Translations under genes and position numbers: made by a program
Source of the DNA: Leeuwenhoekiella marinoflava DSM 3653
GTDB taxonomy: Bacteria; Bacteroidota; Bacteroidia; Flavobacteriales; Flavobacteriaceae
Assembly: GCF_900129005.1 (NCBI RefSeq)
Contig: NZ_FQUN01000003.1
Location: 417,165 to 481,164, forward strand
Direction of reading: 5' to 3'
DNA length: 64,000 bases
In this document: piece after piece, positions 15,573 to 24,905 of the stretch
Layout: the number at the start of each line of letters is the position of its first letter
Numbering within the stretch: the stretch's first letter is position 1
Notes under the pieces: model-generated
What the model saw: only the letters and a program-made list of their open reading frames with translations
What the model was told of the DNA's origin: nothing
Database searches by the model: none

Positions 15573-18500
15573 TTAAAAATCTAAAGAGATAGTCATCGTG
15601 TAATTTGCGGTATATGGTGCAAATGATCGTTCTCTAAAAGAATCTGAACTTGCTGTACCCCTAAAACTCTCTGGATTGATGTTATTTGGTAAAGAATTGT
15701 ATAGGTAACCTAGATTTCTTGCATTTATACCAATATATAGGTTGCGTGCATTAAGCTTATCACTGATACTCTTGGGAAGATTGTATCCTAATGAGATGTT
15801 ACGCAAAGCAATATACTTTACTTCGCTAAACCAGTCGTCATTAACAACACCAGAACTCCAAGCATTTGTGAAATAATTGAAATAACTGGCGTGAGTAGGT
15901 TCAACATAACCTTCTTCGTAAGCTTGCTGATAAGTCATGCCTCCTACGTCAATAGTATTTCCGTTAGGAGCCGTTACGGTTTGACCTTCTTCAAAAATAC
16001 CTTCAGGTATAATACCATCAGAATAAGTTCTGTTTGCAGTATCTGAATATTCTGAAGTCCAAGTTACTCCTCCATATTCTGGAGTTCGACCTCTTAAGGA
16101 TGCATCTAGATAACCATATGCTGTACCATATTTACTAGAATAAGATGCGATGTGGCCACCAAATCTTGCATCAAGTAATACAGATAGGGTAATGCCTTTA
16201 TAATTAAACTCATTGAGTAGAGATCCTTCAAAATCAGGCTGTACTTTACCTACTTTTTCAACACTACCACTACGTTGATAATAGGCTCCACGTCTTGAGT
16301 CACTGTATGTCAATAACTTCATTCCATTACGAGGGTCGTCTATAGGGTTGCCATTTGCGTCTGTAGATTGCCAGGTTTTAATAGCGCTGTCAGACATTAA
16401 AACTCCATATTCTCCACCTTCAAAGGCAACAGAACCAATTCTGAAGTTACCATAGTCAACATCACCACCTAGTTTTTTGAACTCACCGTAGTCTTCGTGT
16501 AAGTCCTTAACTTTTGTAGTGTTATTCCAATAATTAAAGGTAGCATTCCACTCAAAATTTTGAGTTTTAACAGGACTTCCGTAAACAGTCAATTCAAGAC
16601 CATAGTTGGTCAATGTTCCAATGTTTGTGAATAAATTATTATAACCCGATTCCATAGGGATAGGTACTGAGCCAATCTGATTTTCAATAGTTTCATTATA
16701 ATATGCAAAATCAAAACCTAAGCGATTACCAAATAGTCGAGCATCCATACCAACTTCAAAAGAGTTTTTACGTTCGGGTTGAATTTTGTTATCTACTAAG
16801 GTTGTTGAAACACCATTATTGTAAATGAAATCACCATTTGGCATCTCGTAGTTGTTTATGCTATACCCATTATTGATAGCGTATGGGTCTGTATCACTAC
16901 CTACTTGAGCCCAAGAGGCACGTAATTTTCCAAAGCTAATCCAGTTTGGAAGTTCAAAAGTTTCGCTAATTAACCAGGAGGTTGAAACAGATGGGTAGAA
17001 ATATGAGTTGTTACCTGTTCCGTCGGTATAAACTAGTGCTGAAGACCAGTCATTTCTACCAGTTATATCTAAGAATAGTTGGTCTTTATAGCCAAGACTA
17101 GAAAGGAAATACAATGAATTTATCTGTTTTGTGCCTAAGATACCCGCATCAGAAATTAAATTTCGTTTTGAGTTACTCATAAAAAATCTTCCAGGGACAA
17201 TTAAGCCTCCATCAGTTCTGACGTTGCTAAAAGATTTTTCTTGATCCCATATTTCTGCACCTACTAATAGGTTAGATGTTAGGTCTTGGTTTATATCTTT
17301 ATGAAAGTTTAGTGTTAACTTTCCATTTCTAGTCAAATCTCTAGAATGATTTAAAGCATATTGACCGCCTTCATTCGCATATCCACTTCCTAATGATTTA
17401 GACTCATATTTTGTGGTATAATCGTTAGCACTTACTTGTGCGGTGATTGTTAACCAGTCAATAGGGTCTGCAGTTAAGGTGATTACCGGTCTGGTTACAG
17501 TTTCTTTATTCTCATCGTCTAAGGTGTTGTAGTTAAACCATAAACCTCTGTTTGGTGCGAATGCAAATTCATCACCATATTCAGAGCTAGGTACTCCTCC
17601 ATGAGGTGCTTGCCAAAATCTTCGCTGTGTATATTTTTCAGTATTGTAGGTTCTCTCAAAGTATCCCTCAAAAAAGTTTTGAGAGATCGCATCTTGTGCG
17701 TTTTGTGAATTAGATTGAGTAAAAGAAATCGCTCCACTAGCTTTTAACCAAGAGGTCAAATTATATGAGGCCTTAAAGGAGAATGCATTTCTTTCAAAAC
17801 TATTGTTTGGCAAAGTACCTGTTCTTTTATTATAAGAGTCAGAAAGGTAGAAGTTTCCTTTTTCATTACCGCCACTTACAGAAAATGCAGTATTACTATT
17901 AATGCCCGTATCATAGGCATTTTTCATATTATCCTTTCTAGCAGCATAAGGAATTAAACTTCCATCATAATCTTCAATTAGACCTCCATCAAATCGAGGA
18001 CCATAACTTAAGCCGCCACCTGCATGATTAATTAACGTACGTTGACCATCTGCATTGTAATAAAATTGATTGTTGTCAAAACGATAATAATTGTCACTTG
18101 TATCTTGATCACCATAATTTACATAACCTGCAAGTGTTCCCGGTCCAAACTCGTTTTGTAAATCTGGAGTATTGTAAACGTAGTCAATACCTATAGATTG
18201 TTTTACTGAGACCCCAATCCCACGAGCACCGGAACCATCTTTAGTTTCAATAAGAACAACACCATTTATACCACGAGATCCATACAATGCTGTAGCTGCA
18301 GCTCCTTTAAGAACAGATACTGTTTTGTAGTTGTCTGGGTTTAAGTTTTTCAGAATATTTCCATAGTCATTGGCTGAGCTAGACCAGTCTGCACTAGTAT
18401 TAGAAACATTATTGTCAAGAATAACGCCATCAATAACAAAAATAGGTTGGTTATTGCTAGAGTTTAAAGAAGATACTCCTCTAATTTGGATTTTAGAGTT

Positions 18501-18986
18501 ACCAAATAATCCACCGTCAGAAGCTCCAATACTTACACCAGCGACTTTTCCTTGTAAGGCCTGTACAGGGTTGACAGTGTTCGTTTTAGCGAGTTCTTCA
18601 CCTTCAACTTCTGTCATTGCATAACCAAGGGCTTTTGTTTCTCTTTTTATACCTAAAGCAGTGATTACTACTTCGGTGAGAGCTTCTGTGCTTACAGCGA
18701 GAGATACATCTATTTTCTTCTTTCCATTAATTGCAATCTCTTGAGTTATAAACCCAATCATAGAGAATGCTAATTCAGAATCAGGAGAAACTTCAATGTT
18801 GTAATTTCCATCAAAATCTGATACTGTTCCGTTGTTTGTTCCTTTCTCAATAATGGTAACCCCGGGTATAGGTGTGCCAGTTTCTGCATCTAAGATAGTT
18901 CCTGTAACCACTTGTTCCTGGGCCTGTATACCTTGCATACACAGAAACAATATTGGCAGTACTATACGCAATAGTTTTTGTTTCAT
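15573..18986 (-). CDS. SusC/RagA-family TonB-linked outer-membrane transporter
   Basis: 1137 residues. Signal peptide about 1-22 (LLRIVLPILFLCMQGIQAQ), then a CarboxypepD_reg beta-sandwich (about 25-100, VTGTILDAETGTPIPGVTI, SDFDGNYNIEV). The SusC hallmark stretch EVVITALGIKRETKALGYA comes next, with the plug (VNPVQALQGKVAGVSI, IQIRGVSSLNSSNNQPIFVI) and the 22-strand barrel ending in ANYTMTISLDF. It works with the SusD-like partner immediately downstream as a pedal-bin importer powered by TonB. No sigma/anti-sigma or hybrid regulator pair lies beside it, so regulation is not explained by the neighbourhood. Confidence 0.95.
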   Translation of the reverse strand: MKQKLLRIVLPILFLCMQGIQAQEQVVTGTILDAETGTPIPGVTIIEKGTNNGTVSDFDGNYNIEVSPDSELAFSMIGFITQEIAINGKKKIDVSLAVSTEALTEVVITALGIKRETKALGYAMTEVEGEELAKTNTVNPVQALQGKVAGVSIGASDGGLFGNSKIQIRGVSSLNSSNNQPIFVIDGVILDNNVSNTSADWSSSANDYGNILKNLNPDNYKTVSVLKGAAATALYGSRGINGVVLIETKDGSGARGIGVSVKQSIGIDYVYNTPDLQNEFGPGTLAGYVNYGDQDTSDNYYRFDNNQFYYNADGQRTLINHAGGGLSYGPRFDGGLIEDYDGSLIPYAARKDNMKNAYDTGINSNTAFSVSGGNEKGNFYLSDSYNKRTGTLPNNSFERNAFSFKASYNLTSWLKASGAISFTQSNSQNAQDAISQNFFEGYFERTYNTEKYTQRRFWQAPHGGVPSSEYGDEFAFAPNRGLWFNYNTLDDENKETVTRPVITLTADPIDWLTITAQVSANDYTTKYESKSLGSGYANEGGQYALNHSRDLTRNGKLTLNFHKDINQDLTSNLLVGAEIWDQEKSFSNVRTDGGLIVPGRFFMSNSKRNLISDAGILGTKQINSLYFLSSLGYKDQLFLDITGRNDWSSALVYTDGTGNNSYFYPSVSTSWLISETFELPNWISFGKLRASWAQVGSDTDPYAINNGYSINNYEMPNGDFIYNNGVSTTLVDNKIQPERKNSFEVGMDARLFGNRLGFDFAYYNETIENQIGSVPIPMESGYNNLFTNIGTLTNYGLELTVYGSPVKTQNFEWNATFNYWNNTTKVKDLHEDYGEFKKLGGDVDYGNFRIGSVAFEGGEYGVLMSDSAIKTWQSTDANGNPIDDPRNGMKLLTYSDSRRGAYYQRSGSVEKVGKVQPDFEGSLLNEFNYKGITLSVLLDARFGGHIASYSSKYGTAYGYLDASLRGRTPEYGGVTWTSEYSDTANRTYSDGIIPEGIFEEGQTVTAPNGNTIDVGGMTYQQAYEEGYVEPTHASYFNYFTNAWSSGVVNDDWFSEVKYIALRNISLGYNLPKSISDKLNARNLYIGINARNLGYLYNSLPNNINPESFRGTASSDSFRERSFAPYTANYTMTISLDF

Positions 18987-19342
18987 AAATGTTATTTTAA
19001 TAAGATTTAATTGTTAGTAGAACTAAGTAGCGAAGAATCTTAAAAAAAACACAAATAAATAGATAGATAACCTGTGAGAGTCGACAAACGACAAAATTAA
19101 ACTTATAATGAATTCTTGATTCATTTATAAATGAATAGATGGGGAGAGTTTTATGTAGTTTATTTGGTTTTTTTTTGATGAAAAATTATTATTTAACTAA
19201 TATTTGGATTGTATTATTTGTGATCTAAGAATCGGTTAATTTATTGTTAAAGGGGGTGTTTTTTGTGTGTTGCATTATGATTATTTGGACTTTACTAGTA
19301 GAAGCGTTATTTTGACTTATTTTTATCAAAAAAACAGAAATT
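18987..19342. other. AT-rich divergent intergenic region between susC and the HIT gene
   Basis: 356 bp without a gene. It must hold the promoters of the susC operon (minus) and the HIT gene (plus). One minus-strand match to TAnnTTTG is caaaatta at 19092-19099, without a clear -33 box. I see no strong hairpin, riboswitch or repeat. Confidence 0.5.
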
Positions 19343-19732
19343 ATGGCATCTATTTTCACTAAAATAATCAATCGCGAAATCCCCGGTTATATTGTTGCTG
19401 AAGATGAGCAACACATCGCGATTTTAGATATAAATCCTAATGCAAAGGGGCATACGCTTTGTATTCCTAAGAAGGAAGTAAATAAATTATTTGACCTGCC
19501 TGAAACTGATTATATGGCGCTTATGTCTTTTAGCCGAAAGGTTGCAAAAGCATTAGAGCAGGTTGTTGACTGTAAACGAATAGGTGTTTCTGTAATAGGT
19601 CTTGAAGTGCCTCACGTGCATGTGCATTTGATTCCGTTAACTACAATGGAAGACGCTCGTTTTATCTCAAAAATTAAAATGGAGGCAGAAGAGTTTAAAG
19701 CCTTAGCCGAAAAAATACAGGCAGCTCTTTAA
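19343..19732 (+). CDS. HIT-family nucleotide hydrolase
   Basis: 129 residues, typical of bacterial HINT-type proteins, which hydrolyse purine nucleoside phosphoramidates and related AMP conjugates. The histidine triad is clear: VPHVHVHLIPL (about 94-104). The N-terminal IFTKIINREIPGYIVAEDE and AILDINPNAKGHTLCIPKK segments are the family's nucleotide-binding strands. It is cytoplasmic. The stop overlaps the end of the convergent zinc-ribbon gene by 4 bp. It usually lies directly after greA in related genomes. Confidence 0.95.
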   Translation: MASIFTKIINREIPGYIVAEDEQHIAILDINPNAKGHTLCIPKKEVNKLFDLPETDYMALMSFSRKVAKALEQVVDCKRIGVSVIGLEVPHVHVHLIPLTTMEDARFISKIKMEAEEFKALAEKIQAAL

Positions 19733-20082
19733 GGAGTTTGAAACTTGTATATGGCAAATGCCGAAGCTGCACCGGCAACTACGATAGCAATTAAGATAAT
19801 TATCGCTAAAGGTTTGTAGCGTGTGTACGTATCAGGATTTCCAAAACGTTTTAGATTGTATAAATATACCCGGTCGATTTCATCCGTCCAGAGACCGGGA
19901 TATATCATCGACTCACAATGGGTGCAATTAAGCTCTCCCTTCACTTCTTTAGTAGATCGTGTCATGAGCTTATTCTCTTCTACTTTATTAAAAAAAGAAA
20001 AAGTGAGCCCATCTTGGGCAAAGCATTTGGGACAGTTATTACGCAGTTTGGATTCACCAAATTTTACGTAGTTAGAAGCCAT
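19729..20082 (-). CDS. Zinc-ribbon membrane protein of unknown function
   Basis: 117 residues. The N-terminal half has two CxxC knuckles, CPKC (about 18-21) and CTHC (about 52-55), that would bind one zinc ion. A single membrane segment lies near the C-terminus (LAIIILIAIVVAGAASAFAIY, about 90-110), with a short tail. This gives a cytoplasmic zinc ribbon anchored to the inner membrane. I do not recognise a named family. It lies 32 bp downstream of the NudK gene on the same strand and may be co-transcribed with it and the sensor kinase. Confidence 0.7.
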   Translation of the reverse strand: MASNYVKFGESKLRNNCPKCFAQDGLTFSFFNKVEENKLMTRSTKEVKGELNCTHCESMIYPGLWTDEIDRVYLYNLKRFGNPDTYTRYKPLAIIILIAIVVAGAASAFAIYKFQTP

Positions 20083-20114
20083 ATTCGTTAGGTTGATTGT
20101 CTTGCGAAATTAAA

Positions 20115-20702
20115 TTATTTCATAAGATTCTCCAGATTTATTTGAGCATATTGCAGCAACATAATGGTTTTTGCATCTTTGATTTCGCCTCGTTTGATAA
20201 GATCTAAAGCTTCCTTAAATTGATATTCAAGCACTTCAATGTTTTCGGTTTCATCTGCTGCGCCACCGCCTTCTGAGACTTTTTGTTTTTCAGAATACTC
20301 CGCGATAAAAAAATGTAAAATTTCAGTTACAGAACCCGGGGACATATAAGATTCAAAGACCTTTTCGACCGTTTTAATGCGGTAGCCGGTTTCTTCTTCA
20401 ATCTCCTTTATAATGGCAGTTTCAGGGTCGTTTTCATCCAATAAACCGGCACAGGCTTCAATCATCATCCCATCTTTATTTTTATTCAGATACGTAGGCA
20501 TTCTGAACTGTCGCGTGAGAATTACCGTTTTTTTATGGGTATTGTAAAGCAGAACCACCGCGCCGTTACCTCTGTCATAAGCCTCACGAGATTGCTTTTC
20601 CCATTGCTCATTGTTGTTGAGGTATTCAAACTCTACCTTTTTTAAGGTGTACCAGTTGTCTGAGAGGATGCTAACCTGCATATTTCTCACATTATCATTC
20701 AT
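20115..20702 (-). CDS. nudK: NUDIX hydrolase, GDP-mannose pyrophosphatase NudK type
   Basis: 195 residues. The protein resembles NudK, which splits GDP-mannose and related sugar nucleotides. The Nudix box is AGLLDENDPETAIIKEIEEE followed by TGY (about 88-110). The catalytic EIEEE core is intact, with Lys in place of the first Arg as in E. coli NudK. Other family signatures are RGNGAVVLLYN, ILTRQFRMPTYLN and SPGSVTEILHFFIAEY. The start overlaps the sensor-kinase stop (ATGA), so the two are coupled. The pairing with a sensor kinase is probably organisational rather than functional. Confidence 0.88.
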   Translation of the reverse strand: MNDNVRNMQVSILSDNWYTLKKVEFEYLNNNEQWEKQSREAYDRGNGAVVLLYNTHKKTVILTRQFRMPTYLNKNKDGMMIEACAGLLDENDPETAIIKEIEEETGYRIKTVEKVFESYMSPGSVTEILHFFIAEYSEKQKVSEGGGAADETENIEVLEYQFKEALDLIKRGEIKDAKTIMLLQYAQINLENLMK

Positions 20703-21856
20703 GATTCAATAAGTTTTAAGGCGATTTGAAATGTAGTTCCTTTGTTGATCTCACTGCTTAACACACGTACCTGGCCGTCGTGATATTCTTCTATAATACG
20801 TTTTGTAAGTGATAATCCCAGTCCCCAGCCCCGTTTTTTTGTGGTGTAACCGGGTTCAAAAATAGTTGAGAAGTTCATTTTAGGAATACCCTTACCGGTA
20901 TCAGAAATCAGGATTCTAACATAACGCGTATCGCGTTTGATGGTTAAAGTTAATTTTCCTTTCCCCTTCATCGCATCAATAGCGTTCTTTACCAAGTTTT
21001 CAATACTCCAGGCGTAGAGTTCTTTATTGAGCATTACAAAAAGTTGCCCTTTTGGCGGAACATCAATCTCAAAATCTATGAGTTTTGAACTCCTGTTGGC
21101 AAGATATTCAAAGGCTTCCTGAGTTTCAGTGATGATATTTGTAGCGTTGAGTTTCGGGACACTTCCTATTTTTGAAAACCTGCCGGTAATCGTTTCGAGA
21201 CGGTTGATGTCTTTATTTATTTCTTCAATATACTCGGGGTTTACATTTTCGGCTTTTAAAATTTCAGTCCATCCTACTAAAGAAGAGAGCGGCGTACCTA
21301 TCTGATGCGCTGTTTCTTTAGCCATACCTGCCCACAGCAGATTTTGTTCAGAAGCTTTTGAGGTGGCATAGAAAAAGTAAATGACTCCAATAAATAGAAT
21401 CACAATGATCACAAGGACCACCGGAAAATACTTCAGCTGATTGATCACGGGAGAATGTCCGTAGTAGGCATACCAAAGTTCTCCACCTAAAATATCAATC
21501 CGTATGGGATCGTTTTCCGCAGCCATTCCCATTAAAATTTCTTGTGATTGAATGGGATCGTCCAGAACACCTTCCGGGATATTAATGCTGTTTACAATAC
21601 TGTCTTTATAATCGGTTATGATTATGGGTATGTATTGATTTTTAGAGTTGATTTTCTGGCTTAGCGCATAATACTGGTTGATATCCTCGGTATTAAAAGC
21701 TTCCATAGAGGATGCCCAAACTTCCATACGGTCACGCTCTGCCTGTTTGAGTTGGTCAAAAAACAAAGAGACATTCCAAAGAATTAATGCAGTGATGACA
21801 ACTGCCGCAAAAATGATAAACCAGCGTATAAAGCGCTGATCTGTATTGAAATTCAT
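20699..21856 (-). CDS. Membrane sensor histidine kinase
   Basis: 385 residues. TM1 is at about 11-31 (WFIIFAAVVITALILWNVSLFF) and TM2 at about 143-164, enclosing a small periplasmic region. The dimerisation/phosphoacceptor segment is AKETAHQIGTPLSSLVGW (His about 186). The HATPase has NAIDAMKGKGK (N box), DTGKGIP (G1) and GWGLGLSLTKRI (G2). There is no adjacent response regulator, so it is an orphan kinase. The nudK start overlaps its stop. A dispersed repeat copy lies immediately upstream, in its promoter region. Confidence 0.88.
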   Translation of the reverse strand: MNFNTDQRFIRWFIIFAAVVITALILWNVSLFFDQLKQAERDRMEVWASSMEAFNTEDINQYYALSQKINSKNQYIPIIITDYKDSIVNSINIPEGVLDDPIQSQEILMGMAAENDPIRIDILGGELWYAYYGHSPVINQLKYFPVVLVIIVILFIGVIYFFYATSKASEQNLLWAGMAKETAHQIGTPLSSLVGWTEILKAENVNPEYIEEINKDINRLETITGRFSKIGSVPKLNATNIITETQEAFEYLANRSSKLIDFEIDVPPKGQLFVMLNKELYAWSIENLVKNAIDAMKGKGKLTLTIKRDTRYVRILISDTGKGIPKMNFSTIFEPGYTTKKRGWGLGLSLTKRIIEEYHDGQVRVLSSEINKGTTFQIALKLIES

Positions 21857-21871
21857 AGGGACATGTTCTTT

Positions 21872-21930
21872 TTACTCGATAATCGAGATTATAATCTTTC
21901 GAGACACACCTCGAAGTTGAAAGTCATTTT
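21872..21930 (+). repeat. Dispersed intergenic repeat, copy 2 (short)
   Basis: Starts with actcgataatcgagatt and continues with tttcgagacacacctcgaa, where the second palindrome is altered. It then diverges. It lacks the right half seen in copies 1, 3 and 4. It lies upstream of the sensor kinase gene. Confidence 0.7.
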
Positions 21931-22037
21931 CAGGATTAATTACGGCACCAAATTACAAAGTTGACGCAACTTAAATATAAAGTATTTCTTAAAGAATTAT
22001 TGTATTCAAAACGGTTTTAAGTATAGTAGTGGTTGAC

Positions 22038-22045
22038 TACCTTTG
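22038..22045 (+). promoter_or_regulatory. Bacteroidota -7 promoter element, leaderless geometry
   Basis: An exact TAnnTTTG match (tacctttg) ends 4 bases before ATG 22050. Transcription would then start at or next to the start codon. It also argues against the upstream GTG at 22029 as the translation start. Confidence 0.55.
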
Positions 22046-22049
22046 CGAG

Positions 22050-22931
22050 ATGAGCACAGAAATCTTAAGCATAGATCCTGAAACAACTGATAATTCGCAA
22101 ATTTACAGCGTGTTATCTGGTTCTGTAGGGCCCAGACCCATTGCTTTTGCAAGCACTTTAGACGCTAAAGGTAGTCCTAATTTGGCGCCTTATAGTTTTT
22201 TTAATGTGTTTAGTTCTAATCCGCCGGTCGTGGTTTTTTCTCCTGTAAGAAGAGGGCGAGACAACACTACAAAACACACGTTAGATAATATTTTAGAAAC
22301 AAAAGAGGTAGTGATCAACATCGTTAATTATGCGATGGTTCAGCAAATGTCATTGGCGAGTACAGAATATGATGCGGGTGTAGACGAATTTATAAAAGCG
22401 GGTTTTACTAAGGAAACTTCAGAGCTTGTTAAGCCGTTTCGGGTAAAAGAATCACCGGTTCAGTTAGAGTGTAAAGTGAAAGATGTGATGGCTTTAGGAA
22501 CTGAAGGCGGTGCGGGAAATCTTGTGATTTGTGAAATTGTAAAAATTCATATTCAAAAAGCGGTATTGACCGAAGCCAATACCTTGGATGAACATAAACT
22601 GGATCTTGTTGCTCGTATGGGCGGTAACTGGTATACACGTGCTATAGACGGAATGTTTGAAGTACCAAAACCTTTGCGTAATTTAGGCGTAGGCGTAGAT
22701 GCTTTGCCAGAACAGATACGTATGAGTACCGTTCTTACCGGAAATGATTTAGGTCGGCTGGGTAATGTAGAAGTGATACCTGATGCTGATGCTGTGGCAA
22801 AATATTTAGATGAAAACTCATCGCTGCAAAATTTGCTAACTAATGGTGATACGGTAGCTTTGCACAAAGAAATTCAAAAGCTGATTCAGCAAGATAATAC
22901 AGGCGATGCCTGGAAATTAATTTTAGCCTAA
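22050..22931 (+). CDS. Flavin reductase-like FMN-binding protein
   Basis: 293 residues. A split-barrel flavin-binding domain of the flavin reductase-like family occupies about 10-190: GSVGPRPIAFASTLDAKGS, NLAPYSFFNVFSSNPPVVVF and TKHTLDNILETKEVVINIV are the characteristic strands around the FMN phosphate and isoalloxazine. The last 100 residues are an extra C-terminal region seen in the Bacteroidota members. ATG 22050 is chosen because a promoter element lies between it and the upstream GTG. The redox partner is unknown. DUF3127 follows 35 bp later and is probably co-transcribed. Confidence 0.88.
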   Translation: MSTEILSIDPETTDNSQIYSVLSGSVGPRPIAFASTLDAKGSPNLAPYSFFNVFSSNPPVVVFSPVRRGRDNTTKHTLDNILETKEVVINIVNYAMVQQMSLASTEYDAGVDEFIKAGFTKETSELVKPFRVKESPVQLECKVKDVMALGTEGGAGNLVICEIVKIHIQKAVLTEANTLDEHKLDLVARMGGNWYTRAIDGMFEVPKPLRNLGVGVDALPEQIRMSTVLTGNDLGRLGNVEVIPDADAVAKYLDENSSLQNLLTNGDTVALHKEIQKLIQQDNTGDAWKLILA

Positions 22932-22966
22932 GGGAACAGGCATATAAAACATCAAAAACAACAGAA

Positions 22967-23344
22967 ATGGAAGTACAGGGAAAAATTAAATTAGTAGGAG
23001 AAACACAAACCTTTGGAAGCAATGGTTTTAGAAAGCGAGAGGTTGTTGTAATTACCGAAGAGCAGTATCCACAAACTATTATGGTTGAGTTTGTACAAGA
23101 TAAAACAGACTTATTAAATAATTTTAACGTAGGTCAGAATGTAAAAATTAGCATCAACCTACGCGGTAGAGAGTGGGTGAACCCACAAGGGGAAACTAAG
23201 TATTTCAATAGCATACAAGGTTGGAGAATAGAAAATCTTCAGGAAGGAGCTCCAGCAGCAGGTATGCCACCGGTTCCACCAGCAGACCAGTTTGAGCCGG
23301 CATCAGACTTTAGTGATGATGATCATGACGATTTACCTTTCTAA
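22967..23344 (+). CDS. DUF3127 protein, OB-fold-like
   Basis: 125 residues of family DUF3127, common in Bacteroidota. The first 85 residues (FGSNGFRKREVVVITEEQYP, LNNFNVGQNVKISINLRGRE, YFNSIQGWRIE) have the beta-barrel pattern of an OB fold and resemble single-strand DNA-binding proteins. The last 30 residues are Pro- and Asp-rich and end DDDHDDLPF, like the acidic tail of SSB proteins that recruits partners. That functional reading is inference. It shares an operon with the flavin reductase gene and ends at a terminator. Confidence 0.82.
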   Translation: MEVQGKIKLVGETQTFGSNGFRKREVVVITEEQYPQTIMVEFVQDKTDLLNNFNVGQNVKISINLRGREWVNPQGETKYFNSIQGWRIENLQEGAPAAGMPPVPPADQFEPASDFSDDDHDDLPF

Positions 23345-23364
23345 AAAGCACGTTAAACACAATG

Positions 23365-23407
23365 AATACCCCAGATACTTTTTATAAGTTTCCGGGGTAT
23401 TTTTTTG
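23365..23407 (+). terminator. Rho-independent terminator after DUF3127
   Basis: The stem aatacccc / ggggtatt is followed by T residues to 23407. Confidence 0.8.
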
Positions 23408-23443
23408 TTATTAAAGTTTGTGAGCTTTGTTTTGTAAAAAAGA

Positions 23444-23469
23444 AAAAAGCTCTGATTACAGAGCTTTTT
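23444..23469. terminator. Second, bidirectional terminator-like hairpin
   Basis: A perfect 11-bp stem (aaaaagctctg / cagagcttttt) with a 4-base loop, 37 bp after the first terminator. The remaining bases to the aat start show no gene. Confidence 0.8.
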
Positions 23470-23606
23470 AATTGGTTTTAGGTTAACCTATTTAATAAAC
23501 TAAAAAAGCAATGATGAACAAAATTATCGAATAGGTTCCTTTAAATTTCGATAAAAAATAGCAATTAAACAAAAGAACCTGTCGTTTTTTATTAAAATCA
23601 TAAACT

Positions 23607-24245
23607 ATCGTTTTCATAACTCCAGATCAGCCATTTCCAGATTACAGTTTTGCAGATGCAGACGGGTTGCTTGCTGTTGGTGCAGCTCTTACAGTGCCGC
23701 GTTTAATTGATGCCTACTCAAAAGGAATTTTCCCGTGGTATAACGACGGTCAGCCTGTTTTATGGTGGTCTCCAGATCCCAGAATGGTTCTGATTCCTGA
23801 AAACATTCATGTGTCTAAAACCATGCGAAGGATCTTGCGAGAAGAACGGTTTAAAGTGACCTTTAATACCGCTTTTTTAGATGTGATTTTAAATTGTAAG
23901 CGTATTAAACGAGACGGTCAACACGGTACGTGGATTACTAACGAAATGGTAGATGCTTATCTCGAGCTCCATAAACAAGCTTATGCAGAGTCTGTTGAAA
24001 TATGGGAAGGTGATAAATTAGTGGGCGGTCTTTATGGAATCAATTTAAAAGAAAAAAAGGTTTTCTGTGGCGAAAGTATGTTTGCAAAAACCAGCAATGC
24101 CAGTAAAGTAGCCTTGATTACTTTGGCGCAAAAACTTCAAAAAAGTAACTACAAATTAATAGACTGTCAGGTTTATACAGAGCATCTTGAACGTATGGGA
24201 GCAGCGGAGATATCCAGAGCAGAATTCTTATCTTTCTTAACCTAA
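23607..24245 (+). CDS. aat: Leucyl/phenylalanyl-tRNA-protein transferase
   Basis: Aat attaches Leu or Phe to proteins with N-terminal Lys or Arg, marking them for ClpAP (N-degron pathway). Clear motifs are GLLAVGAAL, GIFPWYNDGQPVLWWSPDPR and the C-terminal KLIDCQVYTEHLERMGA. TTG 23667 would cut off the conserved FPDYSFADADG segment, which is encoded in the same frame upstream. The frame is closed by TAA at 23601 and holds no ATG, GTG or TTG between. The likely start is a rare codon, ATC 23607 (giving about 212 residues, normal length) or ATA 23616. The 3' end overlaps the convergent tag gene by 9 bp. Confidence 0.85.
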   Translation: MVFITPDQPFPDYSFADADGLLAVGAALTVPRLIDAYSKGIFPWYNDGQPVLWWSPDPRMVLIPENIHVSKTMRRILREERFKVTFNTAFLDVILNCKRIKRDGQHGTWITNEMVDAYLELHKQAYAESVEIWEGDKLVGGLYGINLKEKKVFCGESMFAKTSNASKVALITLAQKLQKSNYKLIDCQVYTEHLERMGAAEISRAEFLSFLT

Positions 24246-24812
24246 GGCTTTCACTTCAGTATATCTAAAGCAGTTTACCTCGTGATCGTTTACCATTCCG
24301 GTGGCTTGCATATGGGCATACATTACGGTCGAACCGGTAAACTTGAACCCTCGTTTTTTTAGATCTTTTGAAAGTGCATCGCTAATCGCTGTTGTTGTCG
24401 GTGCTTCCTTATAATATGCTACAGAATTCTGAACCGGTTTGTGAGCTACAAAACTCCAGATGTATTTTGAAAAACTACCAAATTCTTCCTGAATATTCAT
24501 AAAAGCTTTTGCGTTAGAAACTGTTGCATTGACTTTCAGTTTATTCCTGATGATTCCAGGGTTGTTGAGCAACTCTTCAAGTTTAGATTCAGAATAGTTA
24601 GCGATCTTTTTGTAGTCAAAATCATCAAGCGCTTCGCGGAAGTTTTCGCGCTTGCGCAAAATAGTAATCCAACTCAATCCGGCCTGAAAGGTTTCTAAGA
24701 TCAAGAATTCAAAAAGGCGAGCATCGTCATAGACCGGCACACCCCATTCTGTATCGTGATACGCTTCATAAAGCGCATCGCCTACACACCAGCCACATCT
24801 GTGTTTTTTCAT
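24237..24812 (-). CDS. tag: DNA-3-methyladenine glycosylase I
   Basis: 191 residues. Tag removes 3-methyladenine from alkylated DNA to start base-excision repair. The N-terminal zinc-binding segment KHRCGWCVGD, the block YHDTEWGVPVYDDARLFEFL, the helix-hairpin-helix region with QAGLSWITILRKR, and the C-terminal zinc ligands in HMQATGMVNDHEVNCFRY are all present. Length and start are typical. Monocistronic; convergent with aat with a 9-bp overlap. Confidence 0.96.
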   Translation of the reverse strand: MKKHRCGWCVGDALYEAYHDTEWGVPVYDDARLFEFLILETFQAGLSWITILRKRENFREALDDFDYKKIANYSESKLEELLNNPGIIRNKLKVNATVSNAKAFMNIQEEFGSFSKYIWSFVAHKPVQNSVAYYKEAPTTTAISDALSKDLKKRGFKFTGSTVMYAHMQATGMVNDHEVNCFRYTEVKALG

Positions 24813-24905
24813 AATTCAGGTTTAAGACCTTAAAGATATTTATTCTGCGACAAGTAGTTTGTTTTTGGGTTGTAAGTTCATTAAAAAAACAGCGACTTTT
24901 TCTTT

